A stretch of DNA of 64,000 bases from Maridesulfovibrio sp. (GCF_963678865.1 NZ_OY787459.1:2942501-3006500), one strand, 5' to 3'; positions 45,572 to 56,423 are shown, numbered from the stretch's first letter. Notes: a model not told the origin generated them from the sequence alone. Numbers and translations are program-made.

Positions 45572-48109
45572 ATGAATGCTGAAAATTCCCCCGGATCGTC
45601 CTCCGGCCTATCCGTAGACAATCTGTTGGCGGGGCGTGAAATACTCCTCGCGGCATGCTCCAAGAGCATGCCGCGGGATTTTCCGCAGCAGTTGTGCGGA
45701 TTGGTGGATGATTATTTCAGGTCGAGAGTCAGGGAGGCTGTATCGGAGGGCATTCTCTCTTCTTATGAAGATCTTTCCATCGTAGCCGTAGGAGGTTACG
45801 GACGCGGACAGCTGGCCCCTTTTTCGGATATCGATGTTCTGATCCTTACCGATCTCTCGGCTCAAGATGATCTTGAAGATCTTGCCTCCTTTCTTTTTCA
45901 TCCCTTATGGGATCTCAAGTTTGATGTAGGCCACGGCGTGCGCACTGTGGAGCAGAATCTTGAGCTGGCGAAGTCTGATTTCAAGGTACTGGCTTCACTT
46001 TTGGATTTGCGCTTCATTGCCGGGCGTGAGGAGCCTTTCCGCAGGCTGGTCAATGATTTCAGATCCGGGGTGCTTCCTGTTGCGGGGGACGAATTCTGCC
46101 GTATCCTTTGGGAGAATCGTTCCAAGACCGGGCAGGGGATGGACTCTGTAGTTCTTGAACCGGATCTGAAAAATGGCTGGGGAACCCTGCGTGACGTCCA
46201 GTTTATTCGCTGGTGCGCCGACATTAAGGGGAATTACTATCCCCTGAATAAAGTCGATCTTATTGATCTATGCAAAGCCGAAGCCCTGCTCATGCAGGCC
46301 CGCAGTGCAGTGCATCTGTCGCGAAAGCGTAAACAGGATAAGCTGATAATTGAAGTCCTGCCTGATGTAGCATTGTTATGCGGGGTCAAGGGCTATGATC
46401 CGGCAAAGCGCGGTAATGACCTGCTCACATCCATCCATCAGGCCATGGTCAGGGTTCGTTCCATGGGGGACGCTCTTTTCCGTGAATCCTTTGATGTCCA
46501 GTCCCGTTCCTTTATTGATCACCGGGGCATTGCCGGTCTGAGAGCCGGGCTGGAGGTTTTCGGTATCAAGTCCCGGACCGGGGCGCCGTTGACCCGTGAA
46601 GCCCGCCGTGCGGTTTCCTCTATTAATTCTGCAGAAGGCATCAACCTGACCCGCGCTTTGAAGATGCTTATCGACATATTTAAAGGTGAATTCGGCTGGC
46701 GTGCATCAGTGGAAATGCTCGACAGTGGTGTTTTCAAATCATTTCTTCCGGAATTTTCAAAGGTTGCAGACCTGGTGCCTTATGACGGCTACCATCAGTA
46801 CCCTCCGGGACGTCATTCCCTGCTGACTGTCCACAAGTGCTGCGATATTTTTCGTGATGAATTTTCCGAGGGCGGTAAATGCATTTCCGGTGCGGATTTT
46901 GATGCCTTGGTTCTTGGAGCTTTTTTTCATGATATCGGCAAAGGGAAGCGCAACCACAGTGAGCGCGGCGCCGAGATTGCCGCGGATATTCTTGCTCGAA
47001 CTGATTTTCCGGCCCGTTTTAAGGACGATGTAATCTTTCTTGTGCGTGAACATCTTCTTTTGATCCGCTCTTCGCGCTCAATTGATTTAAGTTCTGTTGA
47101 AGCGTTGGGTAAAATTGCGGAAAAAGTCGGATCTCTGCGCAAACTGCGCATGCTGTTCATTCTTTCTATGGCCGATTCCATGGCAACCGGGCCGCGAGTC
47201 TGGAATTCGTGGAGTGAATCTTTGCTGCGGGAGATTTATGCCGGGCTGGAACTGGTTCTTACAGATGATCCGTTAATTGATATGGCGCCGGAAGCACAGC
47301 TGACCGACACCATGCGCCGGGTCCGTGAATGCGCAGAAGGTGTGGTCGAATCCGGGATGGTTGAGTCCCTGATCAACTGCATGCCGGAACGTTACCTCAG
47401 TGTGGAAGATCCGGATGAGATTGTAGAGCATATGCGGCAGGTGCTTGAATTCAATCGGGCTTATGAACGGGATATGGTTCGTAAACCTTCGGGTAAGGGG
47501 GGACGGGGGTTGAGTCTGGTGCGACCCTTTGAAACCGAGGATGATAAACGGGTCAAGCTGGTCATAACTGCCAAGGATCAGGATTTTCTTTTCGCCGCCC
47601 AGAGCGGGGTGCTGGCCCTGCATTCGGTGAATATCCTTTCTGCTGAAATTTTTTCATGGGCTGACGGGACCGCAGTAAATATTTTCATTGTAGAGGCCCC
47701 TTCTGAGAATTGTCCTGATGATATCTGGGGCAGGGTGGAGCGGTCTATCATGTATGCCCTGACCGGAAGGCTGGCTCTTGATTACCGGCTGCATAAGAAA
47801 CAGAATTCCCTTATTGCGCGATCTGTCCCCACCCGGGTACCCACCCGGATCAGCATTGATAACGAATCCAGTGAGGATTGTACTCTTATTGAGGTTATTA
47901 CTCAGGACCGTTCCGGTATCCTGTACGATATGGCGGCGTTTTTTTCCCGTATGAACATAAATCTGCGCATGGCCCGTATCTCAACCACAGGGCAATCCGT
48001 ATTTGATGTTTTCCATGTAGAAGGTGCGGAAGGTGGGCGGATTGAAGATAAAATCCATCTGAAAGAACTGGTGGGTGCCCTCGAGTATACCCTGACCGGA
48101 AGCATTTAA
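45572..48109 (+). CDS. glnD: Bifunctional uridylyltransferase/uridylyl-removing enzyme GlnD
   Basis: An 845-residue nitrogen sensor that adds and removes UMP on PII. The N-terminal nucleotidyltransferase motif is [19 protein letters not shown]; the central HD domain has [14 protein letters not shown]; two C-terminal ACT domains lie at about residues 650-840 (the second starting near [17 protein letters not shown]) and bind glutamine. Length is standard. The ATG follows the glnB stop with no gap, so the enzyme and its substrate are made together. Confidence 0.96.
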   Translation: MNAENSPGSSSGLSVDNLLAGREILLAACSKSMPRDFPQQLCGLVDDYFRSRVREAVSEGILSSYEDLSIVAVGGYGRGQLAPFSDIDVLILTDLSAQDDLEDLASFLFHPLWDLKFDVGHGVRTVEQNLELAKSDFKVLASLLDLRFIAGREEPFRRLVNDFRSGVLPVAGDEFCRILWENRSKTGQGMDSVVLEPDLKNGWGTLRDVQFIRWCADIKGNYYPLNKVDLIDLCKAEALLMQARSAVHLSRKRKQDKLIIEVLPDVALLCGVKGYDPAKRGNDLLTSIHQAMVRVRSMGDALFRESFDVQSRSFIDHRGIAGLRAGLEVFGIKSRTGAPLTREARRAVSSINSAEGINLTRALKMLIDIFKGEFGWRASVEMLDSGVFKSFLPEFSKVADLVPYDGYHQYPPGRHSLLTVHKCCDIFRDEFSEGGKCISGADFDALVLGAFFHDIGKGKRNHSERGAEIAADILARTDFPARFKDDVIFLVREHLLLIRSSRSIDLSSVEALGKIAEKVGSLRKLRMLFILSMADSMATGPRVWNSWSESLLREIYAGLELVLTDDPLIDMAPEAQLTDTMRRVRECAEGVVESGMVESLINCMPERYLSVEDPDEIVEHMRQVLEFNRAYERDMVRKPSGKGGRGLSLVRPFETEDDKRVKLVITAKDQDFLFAAQSGVLALHSVNILSAEIFSWADGTAVNIFIVEAPSENCPDDIWGRVERSIMYALTGRLALDYRLHKKQNSLIARSVPTRVPTRISIDNESSEDCTLIEVITQDRSGILYDMAAFFSRMNINLRMARISTTGQSVFDVFHVEGAEGGRIEDKIHLKELVGALEYTLTGSI

Positions 48110-48167
48110 CTGTCTTTCGGCCTTTTCCCCGGAATATGTATTATTCCATACCCGTAAGGAGTTGTTT

Positions 48168-49844
48168 ATGTCTGGCAGAATGATTTTTCATATTGTGGTG
48201 GATGTGCTGGTCCTGCTGGGACTTTTCCTCTTGCTGTTTTTTTACCCTGATTTATTTACTGGAGAAAGCGTTCTTCCATTGCTGGGTCTTTTTGGAGGAG
48301 CTCTGGTTTTGGTCTGTGTTTCCGGATTCTTAACCGGGGTCAAGGTCAATGACCGTTATGCCGAGGTTGACCGTTGGATCGATTCCCTTGCTTCCGGTTC
48401 CGAGTTTAAAGATGATAAGCAGCCCATTTATTCCATTCTGCCTTCAGCTGCCGGCCTTGAAGGATATATTCAGAACCTTTCCGGTAAACTTGAAGATGCG
48501 GATAAACAGTGTAAAATTGAAATTTCGCGTCAGTTGGAAGCCTATAAAATGGCAGACGAAGCACGTGTTCGTGGAGAACAGGCCCGCAGTAAGGGATTGC
48601 TTTCTGCTGCCGGAACTCTTGAGATTGCTGTTGATGGAATACGTTCCAGTTCCGCCATGCTGGGGGAATCCTCTTCAAAGGCCAGCGATGGGGCTGAAAA
48701 ACAGCTCCAGTTTCTTTCGTCCGTTGTAGCGTCTATGGAACAGATTGACGTTTCCATCAAGCATTCCGTGGACCGGGCCGAATCCGCTGCAGTCGATGCT
48801 GAGTCCGCTGCAGACCGGGCAAGATCCGGGGAGACTGTACTTGAAAAGACTATTGAATCCATCAATACGGTCATGAGCAATACCAATGAACTTAACGGCA
48901 GGGTAGAGACGCTCGGTAAGCAGGCCGAAGGAATCGGCAGTATCATGTCTGTGATTTCCGATATTGCCGACCAGACCAACCTGTTGGCACTTAATGCCGC
49001 CATTGAAGCCGCGCGTGCAGGAGATGCCGGGCGGGGTTTTGCTGTCGTCGCCGATGAAGTGCGTAACCTTGCGGAAAAGACCATGGAAGCTACCCGCGAT
49101 GTAGGTACTGAGATCGGCAGGATTCAGGAACATGTGGAAATGACGGTGGCCGGGGTAAATCATATCAACGAGCTGGCCGGCAATGCTTCCGGACTGGCCA
49201 CCAGTTCCGGGGAAGCCCTTGGTGAGATTGTGACTCTGGCTGAAAAAAGTTCTCAAGGAGTGCGTCTTATTGCCGAAGAGGCCGTGCAGCAGGCCGAGGC
49301 CAGCGACAGTGTGCGTGAGGCTGTCACCGAGGTTCATTCCATTTCCAACGAAACCGGAAAAGCCATGTCCGGAGCCAGTGATGCCGTTTCCGTTCTTGGT
49401 GGACGCGTGGCTGACCTTGATGATATGATCGGTGTGTTTAAGTTGGTCGGTAACGGAAAGGTACAGGAAGTAATTGATTCTCTGGCTAAATCTTCCGATG
49501 TGCGCTCCCTTGACAGGGGATTGCAGGAACGGGCCATGCGCGCTGCGTTGAGAAAAAATAGTTTTCTTGAGCTTCTGTACATTACCGATAACAGTGGAAT
49601 TCAGACGGTCAGCAATATCAGCGGTCAGGGGCAGAGTTTTGCCGAGGACGGTTCTGCTTGCGGAAAGGATTGGTCCACGCGGGAGTGGTTCAGTGGAGCA
49701 GTTGAGGACCAGACCTTGTATGTGTCCGAAGTTTATGAATCTTCTGCCACCGGAGAAAACTGCATCACGGTTTCCGGTCCTTTTTTCGATTCCAAAGGCA
49801 GGATTCTGGGCGTTATTGCCGCTGATGTAAGAGTTAACGGATAA
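48168..49844 (+). CDS. Chemoreceptor with an apparent C-terminal sensory domain
   Basis: A 558-residue methyl-accepting protein. Two N-terminal transmembrane helices (residues 4-25 and 30-52) with a short loop are followed by a HAMP-like linker and the signalling coiled coil (tip [19 protein letters not shown] and [17 protein letters not shown]). After it, about residues 445-558 form a compact domain with [31 protein letters not shown] and [20 protein letters not shown], which resembles a Cache/PDC fold. That would place the sensor in the cytoplasm, behind the signalling module, an unusual order. AAGGAG precedes ATG 48168. Confidence 0.85.
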   Translation: MSGRMIFHIVVDVLVLLGLFLLLFFYPDLFTGESVLPLLGLFGGALVLVCVSGFLTGVKVNDRYAEVDRWIDSLASGSEFKDDKQPIYSILPSAAGLEGYIQNLSGKLEDADKQCKIEISRQLEAYKMADEARVRGEQARSKGLLSAAGTLEIAVDGIRSSSAMLGESSSKASDGAEKQLQFLSSVVASMEQIDVSIKHSVDRAESAAVDAESAADRARSGETVLEKTIESINTVMSNTNELNGRVETLGKQAEGIGSIMSVISDIADQTNLLALNAAIEAARAGDAGRGFAVVADEVRNLAEKTMEATRDVGTEIGRIQEHVEMTVAGVNHINELAGNASGLATSSGEALGEIVTLAEKSSQGVRLIAEEAVQQAEASDSVREAVTEVHSISNETGKAMSGASDAVSVLGGRVADLDDMIGVFKLVGNGKVQEVIDSLAKSSDVRSLDRGLQERAMRAALRKNSFLELLYITDNSGIQTVSNISGQGQSFAEDGSACGKDWSTREWFSGAVEDQTLYVSEVYESSATGENCITVSGPFFDSKGRILGVIAADVRVNG

Positions 49845-49974
49845 TTATTTCAGGCTGCCGCATTCTCTTGCCAAATCTGCAATATTTATCTAAGTGATGC
49901 TTGCTGCCAAACTAACAGTTTGGGACGTTAATACCCACAGGTCACATCAGCTCAATCCCAAGAGGAATTATTTC

Positions 49975-51246
49975 ATGAAAATACTTGTTGTAGGTTCAGG
50001 CGGAAGAGAACACGCTCTGGCTTGGAAGATCAGTCAGAGCCCCAAGGTTTCTGAAATTTTTATCGCACCCGGTAACGGCGGTACCCGTCTGCACGGCACC
50101 AATGTGCCCATCAAGGATGACGACCTGCCCGGCCTTGTCAACTTTGCCAAGGACAACAAGATTGATCTTGTTGTGGCAGGCCCGGAACTGCCACTGGTGC
50201 TGGGCATCAAGGAAGCCCTTTCCAAGGAAGGTATTCCCTGCTTCGGTCCCGGAGCATATGCTGCAAACCTTGAAGGCAGTAAGGCTTTCTCCAAGATTAC
50301 CATGCGTGATTCCGGTGTGCCTACCGCACCTTTTCAGGTTTTTGATGAATACGAACAGGCTAAAAAGTTCGTAGAAGGAAAAGGCGCGCCCATCGTGGTC
50401 AAGGCGGATGGCCTTGCCGCAGGCAAGGGTGTGGTTGTGGCCGGAACAGTAGAAGAGGCCGTTGAAGCTCTTGAAGATATGATGGTCAAAAAAATCTTCG
50501 GCACTGCCGGTGAACGTGTAGTTGTGGAAGAAGCTCTCAAGGGTGAAGAAGCTTCCTTCCTCGCTTTCTGCGCCGGTGAAGATTACGCCCTGCTTCCTTC
50601 AGCACAGGATCACAAAGCTGTCGGTGAAGGTGACACCGGTCCTAACACCGGAGGAATGGGCGCATACAGCCCTGCTCCCATCCTGCCCCGTGAAAAGTAT
50701 GCCGAAACCGCAGAACTGGTCATCAAGCCCATTCTCAAGCTGCTTGCCGAACGAGGCGAGCCTTTTACAGGCATCCTGTATGCCGGACTTATGTACACAG
50801 AAGACGGTCCTTCCGTTCTTGAATATAATGTCCGTTTCGGTGACCCCGAATGTCAGCCCCTCTTAATGCGTCTGGATTGTGATCTGGTCGAAATCATGCT
50901 GGCCTGTGTTGAGAACCGCCTCCCCGAAGTGGAAGTGAAGCTCAAAGATGAAACCACCCTTTGTGTGGTGATGGCTGCCGGAGGGTATCCCGGTTCCTAT
51001 GAAAAGGGAGCGGAGATCCGCGGTTTCGAGGAAGCTGAAAAGATTGAAGGCGTAAAGGTCTTTCAGGCCGGGACAAAATTTGAAGATGGTAAAACAGTAA
51101 CCAGCGGCGGACGCGTGCTGGGTGTTACCGCTCTGGGGGCGGATCTCGGAGCAGCCCAGAAAAAAGCTTATGAGGCTGTGGAAAAACTCAGCTTCGATAA
51201 AGCTTACTTTCGTCGCGACATAGGTGACAAGGGTCTTAAAAAATGA
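49975..51246 (+). CDS. purD: Phosphoribosylamine-glycine ligase
   Basis: A 423-residue ATP-grasp enzyme of purine synthesis, making GAR from phosphoribosylamine, glycine and ATP. N-terminus [17 protein letters not shown], central ATP-grasp loop [14 protein letters not shown], and [17 protein letters not shown] are typical. ATG 49975 has AGAGGAA upstream; an upstream in-frame start at 49894 adds unconserved residues. It overlaps purE by four bases. Confidence 0.96.
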   Translation: MKILVVGSGGREHALAWKISQSPKVSEIFIAPGNGGTRLHGTNVPIKDDDLPGLVNFAKDNKIDLVVAGPELPLVLGIKEALSKEGIPCFGPGAYAANLEGSKAFSKITMRDSGVPTAPFQVFDEYEQAKKFVEGKGAPIVVKADGLAAGKGVVVAGTVEEAVEALEDMMVKKIFGTAGERVVVEEALKGEEASFLAFCAGEDYALLPSAQDHKAVGEGDTGPNTGGMGAYSPAPILPREKYAETAELVIKPILKLLAERGEPFTGILYAGLMYTEDGPSVLEYNVRFGDPECQPLLMRLDCDLVEIMLACVENRLPEVEVKLKDETTLCVVMAAGGYPGSYEKGAEIRGFEEAEKIEGVKVFQAGTKFEDGKTVTSGGRVLGVTALGADLGAAQKKAYEAVEKLSFDKAYFRRDIGDKGLKK

Positions 51247-51734
51247 GTGCAAAAGTAGCTATTTTCATGGGGTCCATTTCGGATAAGGACACAATGCAGC
51301 CTTGCTCCGATCTGCTGACCAAGCTTGGTATTCCCCACGTGTTCACGGTTTCTTCGGCTCATCGTACTCCGGAAAGGACTGCGAAGCTGGTCAAGGAATT
51401 TGAAGAAAACGGTTGTGAAGTCTTTATCTGCGCTGCCGGACTTGCCGCACATCTTGCCGGAGCTGTGGCTGCCAAGACCATCCGTCCTGTGCTGGGCGTA
51501 CCCATCTGCGGTTCCGCCCTCGGTGGTATGGATGCCCTGCTGGCAACCGTGCAGATGCCTCCGGGATTCCCCGTAGGAACCGTGGCACTTGATAAGGTCG
51601 GAGCAAAGAACTCTGCATGGATGGCCGCCCAGATTCTGGCCCTCCATGATGAAGACCTGGCCGGAAAGATCAGGGAAGCCCGTCAGGGATTTATTGATTC
51701 CGTTGAGAAGGCTGCCGCTGAGCTGGAAGGCTAA
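51243..51734 (+). CDS. purE: N5-carboxyaminoimidazole ribonucleotide mutase
   Basis: A 163-residue class I PurE, shifting the carboxyl group of N5-CAIR to give CAIR. The motif [12 protein letters not shown] contains the catalytic Ser and Asp (the usual form is GSDSD, here GSISD), with [10 protein letters not shown] as the second signature. Start overlaps purD by four bases (ATGA), so the two are coupled. The rest of the purine genes are elsewhere. PurE in Desulfovibrio is of this class. Confidence 0.93.
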   Translation: MSAKVAIFMGSISDKDTMQPCSDLLTKLGIPHVFTVSSAHRTPERTAKLVKEFEENGCEVFICAAGLAAHLAGAVAAKTIRPVLGVPICGSALGGMDALLATVQMPPGFPVGTVALDKVGAKNSAWMAAQILALHDEDLAGKIREARQGFIDSVEKAAAELEG

Positions 51735-51761
51735 GGGGCTATATCTCTGTTAATATTATAG

Positions 51762-51799
51762 AGGCCGTGCCCGATTTATATCGGGCACGGCCTGTTTTT
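51762..51799 (+). terminator. Rho-independent terminator after purE
   Basis: 14-bp stem AGGCCGTGCCCGAT / ATCGGGCACGGCCT with a four-base loop, followed by GTTTTTT. Confidence 0.93.
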
Positions 51800-51812
51800 T
51801 GGGAGTGGATAT

Positions 51813-52439
51813 ATGTCCATTGAATTCTGGTCCGTTTACATAATGACGGTTTTTCTGGCTTCCATAATTCCGGGTCCGAGTATGATTTTAGCCTTGAGCC
51901 ACGGAATTAAATTCGGAGCAAAGCGCGCAATTTATACCGCCTTGGGTAATTCTGTTGCTTCGTTTTTGCAGGCCGTAGTCTCAATAGCCGGATTGGGTGC
52001 TCTGCTCGCTGCGTCTGAAACAGCTTTCATGGTGGTCAAGTATGCCGGGGCTGCTTATCTGCTCTGGCTTGGTATCGTTGTACTTTTGTCCGGTGAGTTC
52101 TCTTTTGAAGATGAGAGTGCTGATGCCTTTAAGAACACTTCAAACAAAAAACTTTTTTTACAGGGCTTTTGGGTGGCGGCAGGTAATCCCAAGGCAATTG
52201 TCTTTTTCAGCGCTTTGTTTCCTCAGTTTATCAGTAGCGGGCAGGCTTCCGTAGAGCATTTTGCGGTGCTTTTGATTCTGCTTACCGCCATCGCCTTTGG
52301 GTGTATGATGATTTATGCCTGCGGCGGCGAAAAGGTGAAGGAAATTATTAAGGGAACTGCGGTTTGCAGATATATCAATAAAGTGCTGGGAATAACGTTT
52401 GTAGGGTTGGGGGTAAGTCTGGCCTGTTCAAGGCGCTAA
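51813..52439 (+). CDS. LysE/RhtB-family amino acid exporter
   Basis: A 208-residue membrane protein with about six helices. The family motif IIPGPSMILALSHGIKFGAKR begins near residue 18, with WLGIVVLLSG and GFWVAAGNPKAIVFFSALFPQF later. Members export lysine, threonine, homoserine or leucine. The substrate is not fixed. It stands alone between purE's terminator and the convergent receiver gene. Confidence 0.88.
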   Translation: MSIEFWSVYIMTVFLASIIPGPSMILALSHGIKFGAKRAIYTALGNSVASFLQAVVSIAGLGALLAASETAFMVVKYAGAAYLLWLGIVVLLSGEFSFEDESADAFKNTSNKKLFLQGFWVAAGNPKAIVFFSALFPQFISSGQASVEHFAVLLILLTAIAFGCMMIYACGGEKVKEIIKGTAVCRYINKVLGITFVGLGVSLACSRR

Positions 52440-52459
52440 TTTTCAGGAGAGGGAAGGGA

Positions 52460-52825
52460 TTAAGCCAGCATTCCTTGTACTGTGGCCAGTAAATCTTTTT
52501 CGGTGAACGGCTTGACCAGTGCTTCCTTTGCACCAAGTGCCTTGGCCTGTTTCAGGTATTCAAGTCCGGTAAATTCCCCGCCTCCGGATATAACCAGAAT
52601 GCTGCATTCCGGCTTCTTCTGTTTCAGTTCCATGATGGTTTGAATGCCGTCCATGTTGGGCATGAAAATATCAATTATGACCAGATCCACAACCGAACCT
52701 TCAAATAAGGACAAGCCTTCCTCGCCATCCGAAGCGGTGAGGACCTTGACCTCTTCATTTCTGAGGTAATGCTTGAGCAGTTCAAGCATTCTTGCGTCAT
52801 CGTCAATAATCAGGATCGTTTTCAT
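52460..52825 (-). CDS. Single-domain response regulator (receiver only)
   Basis: A 121-residue CheY-like receiver. The phosphoacceptor Asp is in LVIIDIFMPNMDG, with the acidic DDD pair (LIIDDDARM) near the N-terminus, the conserved Ser in ILVISGGG and Lys in EALVKPF. There is no output domain. Next door, on the same strand, is a gene for an Hpt protein, so the two may be part of a phosphorelay whose kinase is elsewhere. Confidence 0.92.
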   Translation of the reverse strand: MKTILIIDDDARMLELLKHYLRNEEVKVLTASDGEEGLSLFEGSVVDLVIIDIFMPNMDGIQTIMELKQKKPECSILVISGGGEFTGLEYLKQAKALGAKEALVKPFTEKDLLATVQGMLA

Positions 52826-52920
52826 GTAGATATAAGCCTTTTGGATTTATAGCTGCATAACCTATGACCGATAAAAAGAAAAGACGTGGGATTATTAGCG
52901 TTTTTATAAACAGGTTGATT

Positions 52921-53286
52921 TTACTGGTCCGCCTCCATCGTTGATTCCGGAAGAGTCTCAATTGCCTGAATAACCATTTTTTCCAATTGCGGGTACAATT
53001 CTATGGCCTCAGAAATGTGACCTTTTCCTGTTGTTCTTTCCATAGTAAGGCTCACAGATTGCGCTTTTACCGCTCCAACCGCCCCGCATTCACTTTTTAA
53101 AGTGTGGGCAGAAGTCGAAGCTTCTTTCAGCGCGTTTTTCTCTAGGGCTGTCTTTATTCCTTCCAAATGCTTGGGCGCTTCTTCCTTGAAAATAGCGATT
53201 GCTTCATCAAGCAGTTCGTGATCCTGCGAGAATCTGGCCAGTGCGCTTTTCAGGTCGAAATTTTCCGAATCATCTATTGAAGGCAT
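52921..53286 (-). CDS. Hpt (histidine phosphotransfer) domain protein
   Basis: A 121-residue, all-helical protein. The phosphorylated His lies in SAHTLKSECGAVGA, which is the HxLK...G form of Hpt domains. It probably shuttles phosphate between a hybrid kinase and a receiver; the receiver gene beside it is the obvious candidate. ATG 53286 has GGAGCACC upstream; an open extension of 46 codons before it is not conserved. Confidence 0.85.
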   Translation of the reverse strand: MPSIDDSENFDLKSALARFSQDHELLDEAIAIFKEEAPKHLEGIKTALEKNALKEASTSAHTLKSECGAVGAVKAQSVSLTMERTTGKGHISEAIELYPQLEKMVIQAIETLPESTMEADQ

Positions 53287-53390
53287 TTGGTGCTCCGCAT
53301 GCAAAGGTTGCAGACTTCTGATTGAGTAATTAGAAACTATACTACCGTAAGCCGGAAGCAGCGGCAACATCGTTTTGTATAATGTTAAAA

Positions 53391-53419
53391 AAAAACGGGA
53401 GCATTGGCCCCCGTTTTTT
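53391..53419 (-). terminator. Terminator of htpG
   Basis: Stem AAAACGGGAGC / GCCCCCGTTTT-type hairpin with flanking A- and T-runs (53391-53400 and 53412-53419). It lies just past the htpG stop and reads leftward into T. Confidence 0.8.
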
Positions 53420-53437
53420 GTCATTTGTCAGTTTATC

Positions 53438-55336
53438 CTAGTCTTTTTTTTCGAGTTCGGCGTACCATCCTCCGGCCTTTGTCAGCAGGCTCTGAATGCG
53501 GCCTACAAGAGCGTGGGGGTCGTTCAGGTAGCCTTCCAGCAGCAGGGCGGATTCAAGTAACTGGTTGGATGAAAGGGCGATAAATTCGTCATCCGGGTTG
53601 ACCTTGAAGATTTCCAGCATGGAGCGCAGCAGCGGATGGTCGGCATTCACTTCCATGGTTTTAGTGGGTATGGAGCTGTCCTTGTTCATGGCTTTCATCA
53701 GCTTTTCCATGGAAGATGTCATGGCTCCGTCCGGGTTGACCAGACGGCAGGGAGAATCGGAAAGGCGTTCGGAAATTTTTACTTCCGCGACCTGTTCTCC
53801 GAGGACTTCCTTCATCTTGGCGATGAGTGCGTCCATGTCTTTTTCCTGCTCTTCGGAAAGCGGTTCCGGCTCGTCTTCTTTTTTTGCAGATTCAAATTTG
53901 TCCAGCTTTTCAAGGTCGGCGTACTCGGCGGCTACGAAGTCGAAACCCTCATGTTCACGGATTGATTCCATAACGAATTCGTCGATGGGTTCGTAGAGAT
54001 AGAGTACCTCGATATCTTTGTTGCGGAAAATTTCGAGGTGCGGGTTAAGGTTTGCTGCTTCACGGCTGGCAACAAAAGAGTAGTAGATTTCCTTCTGGTC
54101 TTCCTTGGCCCGCTCAATGTAATCGGCAAAAGATACAAGGGTGTTTTCTTCGGCCTTGGACGAATCAAAGCGGAGCAGTTTGGCGTATTTGTCGCGGTTA
54201 ACGAAATCCATATGTCCGGCTTTGAATATCTTGGAGTGGGCTTTCCAGAACTTTGCGTATTTTTCCGCATCGTCTTTGGAAAGTTTTTCCAACTGGCCGA
54301 GGATCTGCTTGGTCAGGGTCGCGCTGATCTTGCCGATGAGCAGGTTGTCCTGCAGGGTTTCGCGGGAGATATTCAGGGGAAGGTCTTCGGTATCGACCAC
54401 ACCTTTGATGAAGCTCAGATATTCGGGAAGCAGGTTCTTGTTCTGCTTTTCAATGAGCACGCGGCGTACATAGAGGTCCAGTCCCCAATTGTCGCGGTCC
54501 ATGCCGAAGATGTCGAGATCTTTTTCCGGAATGAAGAGCAGGGAGTTGAACTGAACCGGAGCATCAACGGAAAAGTGCAGGGTATCGATGGGGGGCTGCA
54601 CATCGTAGGTCAGGAATTTGTAGAATTCCTCGTACTGCTCTTGTTTGATCTGGAATTTTGGTTCACGCCAGAGAGCGGAAACTGTGTTGACGCGTTCGCC
54701 GCCGATCATGATCGGGAAGGAAACGAAATTGGAGTGGCGTTTAACTATGTCTCTCAGTTTGTCCTCGGAACCGAAACGTTCGGCATTGTCTTCATTGAGC
54801 TGAATTTCAATGATGGTCCCGTGATCCATTTCCGGCTCTATTTCAGTCAGCTCGTAAGCATTTTTGCCGTCAGAAACCCACTGGATTGCGGGTTCGTCTT
54901 TCAGGTAGGATTTGGTACGCACTACAACGTGGTCGGAAACCATGAAAATGGAGTAGAAGCCGACACCGAAACGGCCGATGAGAGAATCGAGGCTATCTTT
55001 GGATTCTGCAGCCTGCTTGACGAATTCTGCGGAACCGGAATGGGCGATGGTACCGATATTGGCCATGACTTCTTCACGGGTCATGCCGATACCTGTATCA
55101 GTCACGGTTACGGTCTTTTTTTCCTCATCGTAAGCTATGAGAATCTCGGGGTCCACGTCATCATCCAGCTCGGGATTGCTGTTAATGGCGAAACGCATTT
55201 TATCGAGGGCGTCAGATGCGTTGGAAACCAACTCGCGCAGGAAAATTTCGCGGTTGGTGTAGAGGGAGTGGACCAGAATGTCCAACAGTTGGTTTACTTC
55301 AGCCTTGAATTCGAATTTTTCTGTCTGTGCAGTCAT
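53438..55336 (-). CDS. htpG: Chaperone HtpG (Hsp90)
   Basis: A 632-residue Hsp90. The N-terminal GHKL ATPase domain has FLRELVSNASDALDKMRF, TVTDTGIGMTREEV and GRFGVGFYSIFMV; the middle domain begins WREPKFQIKQEQ; the C-terminal dimerisation domain ends in a coiled, hydrophobic region. It is a cytoplasmic, ATP-dependent protein-folding machine. A GGAGG site precedes ATG 55336. It is divergent from nothing: the MerR-type gene beyond it reads the same way. Confidence 0.97.
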   Translation of the reverse strand: MTAQTEKFEFKAEVNQLLDILVHSLYTNREIFLRELVSNASDALDKMRFAINSNPELDDDVDPEILIAYDEEKKTVTVTDTGIGMTREEVMANIGTIAHSGSAEFVKQAAESKDSLDSLIGRFGVGFYSIFMVSDHVVVRTKSYLKDEPAIQWVSDGKNAYELTEIEPEMDHGTIIEIQLNEDNAERFGSEDKLRDIVKRHSNFVSFPIMIGGERVNTVSALWREPKFQIKQEQYEEFYKFLTYDVQPPIDTLHFSVDAPVQFNSLLFIPEKDLDIFGMDRDNWGLDLYVRRVLIEKQNKNLLPEYLSFIKGVVDTEDLPLNISRETLQDNLLIGKISATLTKQILGQLEKLSKDDAEKYAKFWKAHSKIFKAGHMDFVNRDKYAKLLRFDSSKAEENTLVSFADYIERAKEDQKEIYYSFVASREAANLNPHLEIFRNKDIEVLYLYEPIDEFVMESIREHEGFDFVAAEYADLEKLDKFESAKKEDEPEPLSEEQEKDMDALIAKMKEVLGEQVAEVKISERLSDSPCRLVNPDGAMTSSMEKLMKAMNKDSSIPTKTMEVNADHPLLRSMLEIFKVNPDDEFIALSSNQLLESALLLEGYLNDPHALVGRIQSLLTKAGGWYAELEKKD

Positions 55337-55361
55337 TTGATTCCTCCGTAAACATAAAATT

Positions 55362-55390
55362 CCTTCCGGCTATGCGAGACAGCCGGAAGG
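55362..55390 (-). terminator. Terminator between the MerR-type gene and htpG
   Basis: Stem CCTTCCGGCT / AGCCGGAAGG with a nine-base loop; reading leftward it is followed by AATTTTA. It sits after the MerR-type gene and just before htpG. Confidence 0.7.
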
Positions 55391-55439
55391 TTCTTGATTG
55401 TATTTTGGGATGTTCCTTCTGGAACGAAAAAGGCAAGGA

Positions 55440-56054
55440 TTACTTAGTAATGTTTTTCAGCTTGTCAAGGAGGAATTTTTCCATTTCACGGCGGTCTTTG
55501 CGCAAGCGGACCAACTCAGCCTCCATGATGGAAAGTTTTTCCTTGAGCTGGTCATTTTCATTTCGTAAACCCTCGATACTTTCATTCTGGGCATTAAGGT
55601 CCGCTGTGGCTTTGTCCATGCAGGCTTTTACGTCTTCAGTTACCGCTCCGGCGGGCATGCAGGAGAGCATTCCTTTCAGGCCTTCATTGATAGACTTGGC
55701 TATTTCTGTTCCCATTGCTGCTGCCAGTTGGATGGCCGGTTCAAGGTTGGCCTGCTGTATCTGGACCGGGGCTACCGGTGTAGCTGGTTGATGATTTTGC
55801 GGGTCAAGAGCTACATTTACGGGGTATTTTCGGGACAATTTAGCCATGACATCTTCAGCCGTATGCCCCTGCTTAAGCATGGACGCGATAATTTTAAAAA
55901 TTTCAACTGCTTCGGATTTGAACCTTTTCTGCCTGTTGCGGCCTGTGCTGGGCAGATACTGGGCGAAACGGTTTTTCCAGTAATGAAGAGTTGATTCGGG
56001 GACTTCCAGCAACCGGGAAATTTCCGCAATGGAGAGAAGTTTTTTGTCTGGCAC
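55440..56054 (-). CDS. MerR-type regulator with C-terminal coiled coil
   Basis: A 204-residue protein. The N-terminal winged helix-turn-helix of MerR type is LLSIAEISRLLEVPESTLHYWKNRF, in which the usual ligand-binding C-terminal region is replaced by a linker rich in Pro/Gln, and a C-terminal coiled coil (about residues 155-200). It is probably a dimeric DNA-binding protein. Start GTG 56054 is preferred because GCGGAG lies upstream; the ATG eight codons earlier has no ribosome site. Its target is unknown; htpG next to it is a possibility. Confidence 0.8.
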   Translation of the reverse strand: MPDKKLLSIAEISRLLEVPESTLHYWKNRFAQYLPSTGRNRQKRFKSEAVEIFKIIASMLKQGHTAEDVMAKLSRKYPVNVALDPQNHQPATPVAPVQIQQANLEPAIQLAAAMGTEIAKSINEGLKGMLSCMPAGAVTEDVKACMDKATADLNAQNESIEGLRNENDQLKEKLSIMEAELVRLRKDRREMEKFLLDKLKNITK

Positions 56055-56423
56055 GGCATGCTCCGCATTGGGGTTCATTGAAAATTGAAACTTTTCTGAT
56101 GATTAATTTTTTTTAATTTTTAATGCAACCCAAGTCAATAAACTATCAGATTATTACAAAAATGTTGCTTTTCGAACATATTTGTGTTCACTTCCGATCA
56201 GAAAACCCTATTGATTCCTTTCAAAGAATGGAGTAGGCGGTCACCAGACAGGTCTTAAAAGACTGGACCGAAAGAGAAATCAATTGCGATTTTCGTTTTT
56301 CGAACGGTCTTTGAAAATCGGTCCCGGGTTGTACCATAATTGTATCTTAATCATGTTTTTAGTTTTTACGGATTATGGTATTAGGTTTTGGAGTATGAAT
56401 CCAGTAAGCAGCGGAGTCCTCTT
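56055..56423. other. 369-base gap between MerR-type gene and coaX
   Basis: AT-rich, with a short GTCTTAAAAGAC palindrome near 56250, two copies of TTTTCGAAC (about 56174 and 56296), and the promoter listed separately. No credible open frame. Confidence 0.55.
56311..56340 (+). promoter_or_regulatory. Candidate sigma-70 promoter of coaX
   Basis: TTGAAA at 56311-56316, 18 bases, CATAAT at 56335-56340. It would give a 75-base leader before the coaX start. Confidence 0.45.

Noticed and set aside
54038..55351. 437-codon open frame antisense to htpG
   Set aside because: Shadow of htpG; starts inside its promoter region and has no family resemblance.
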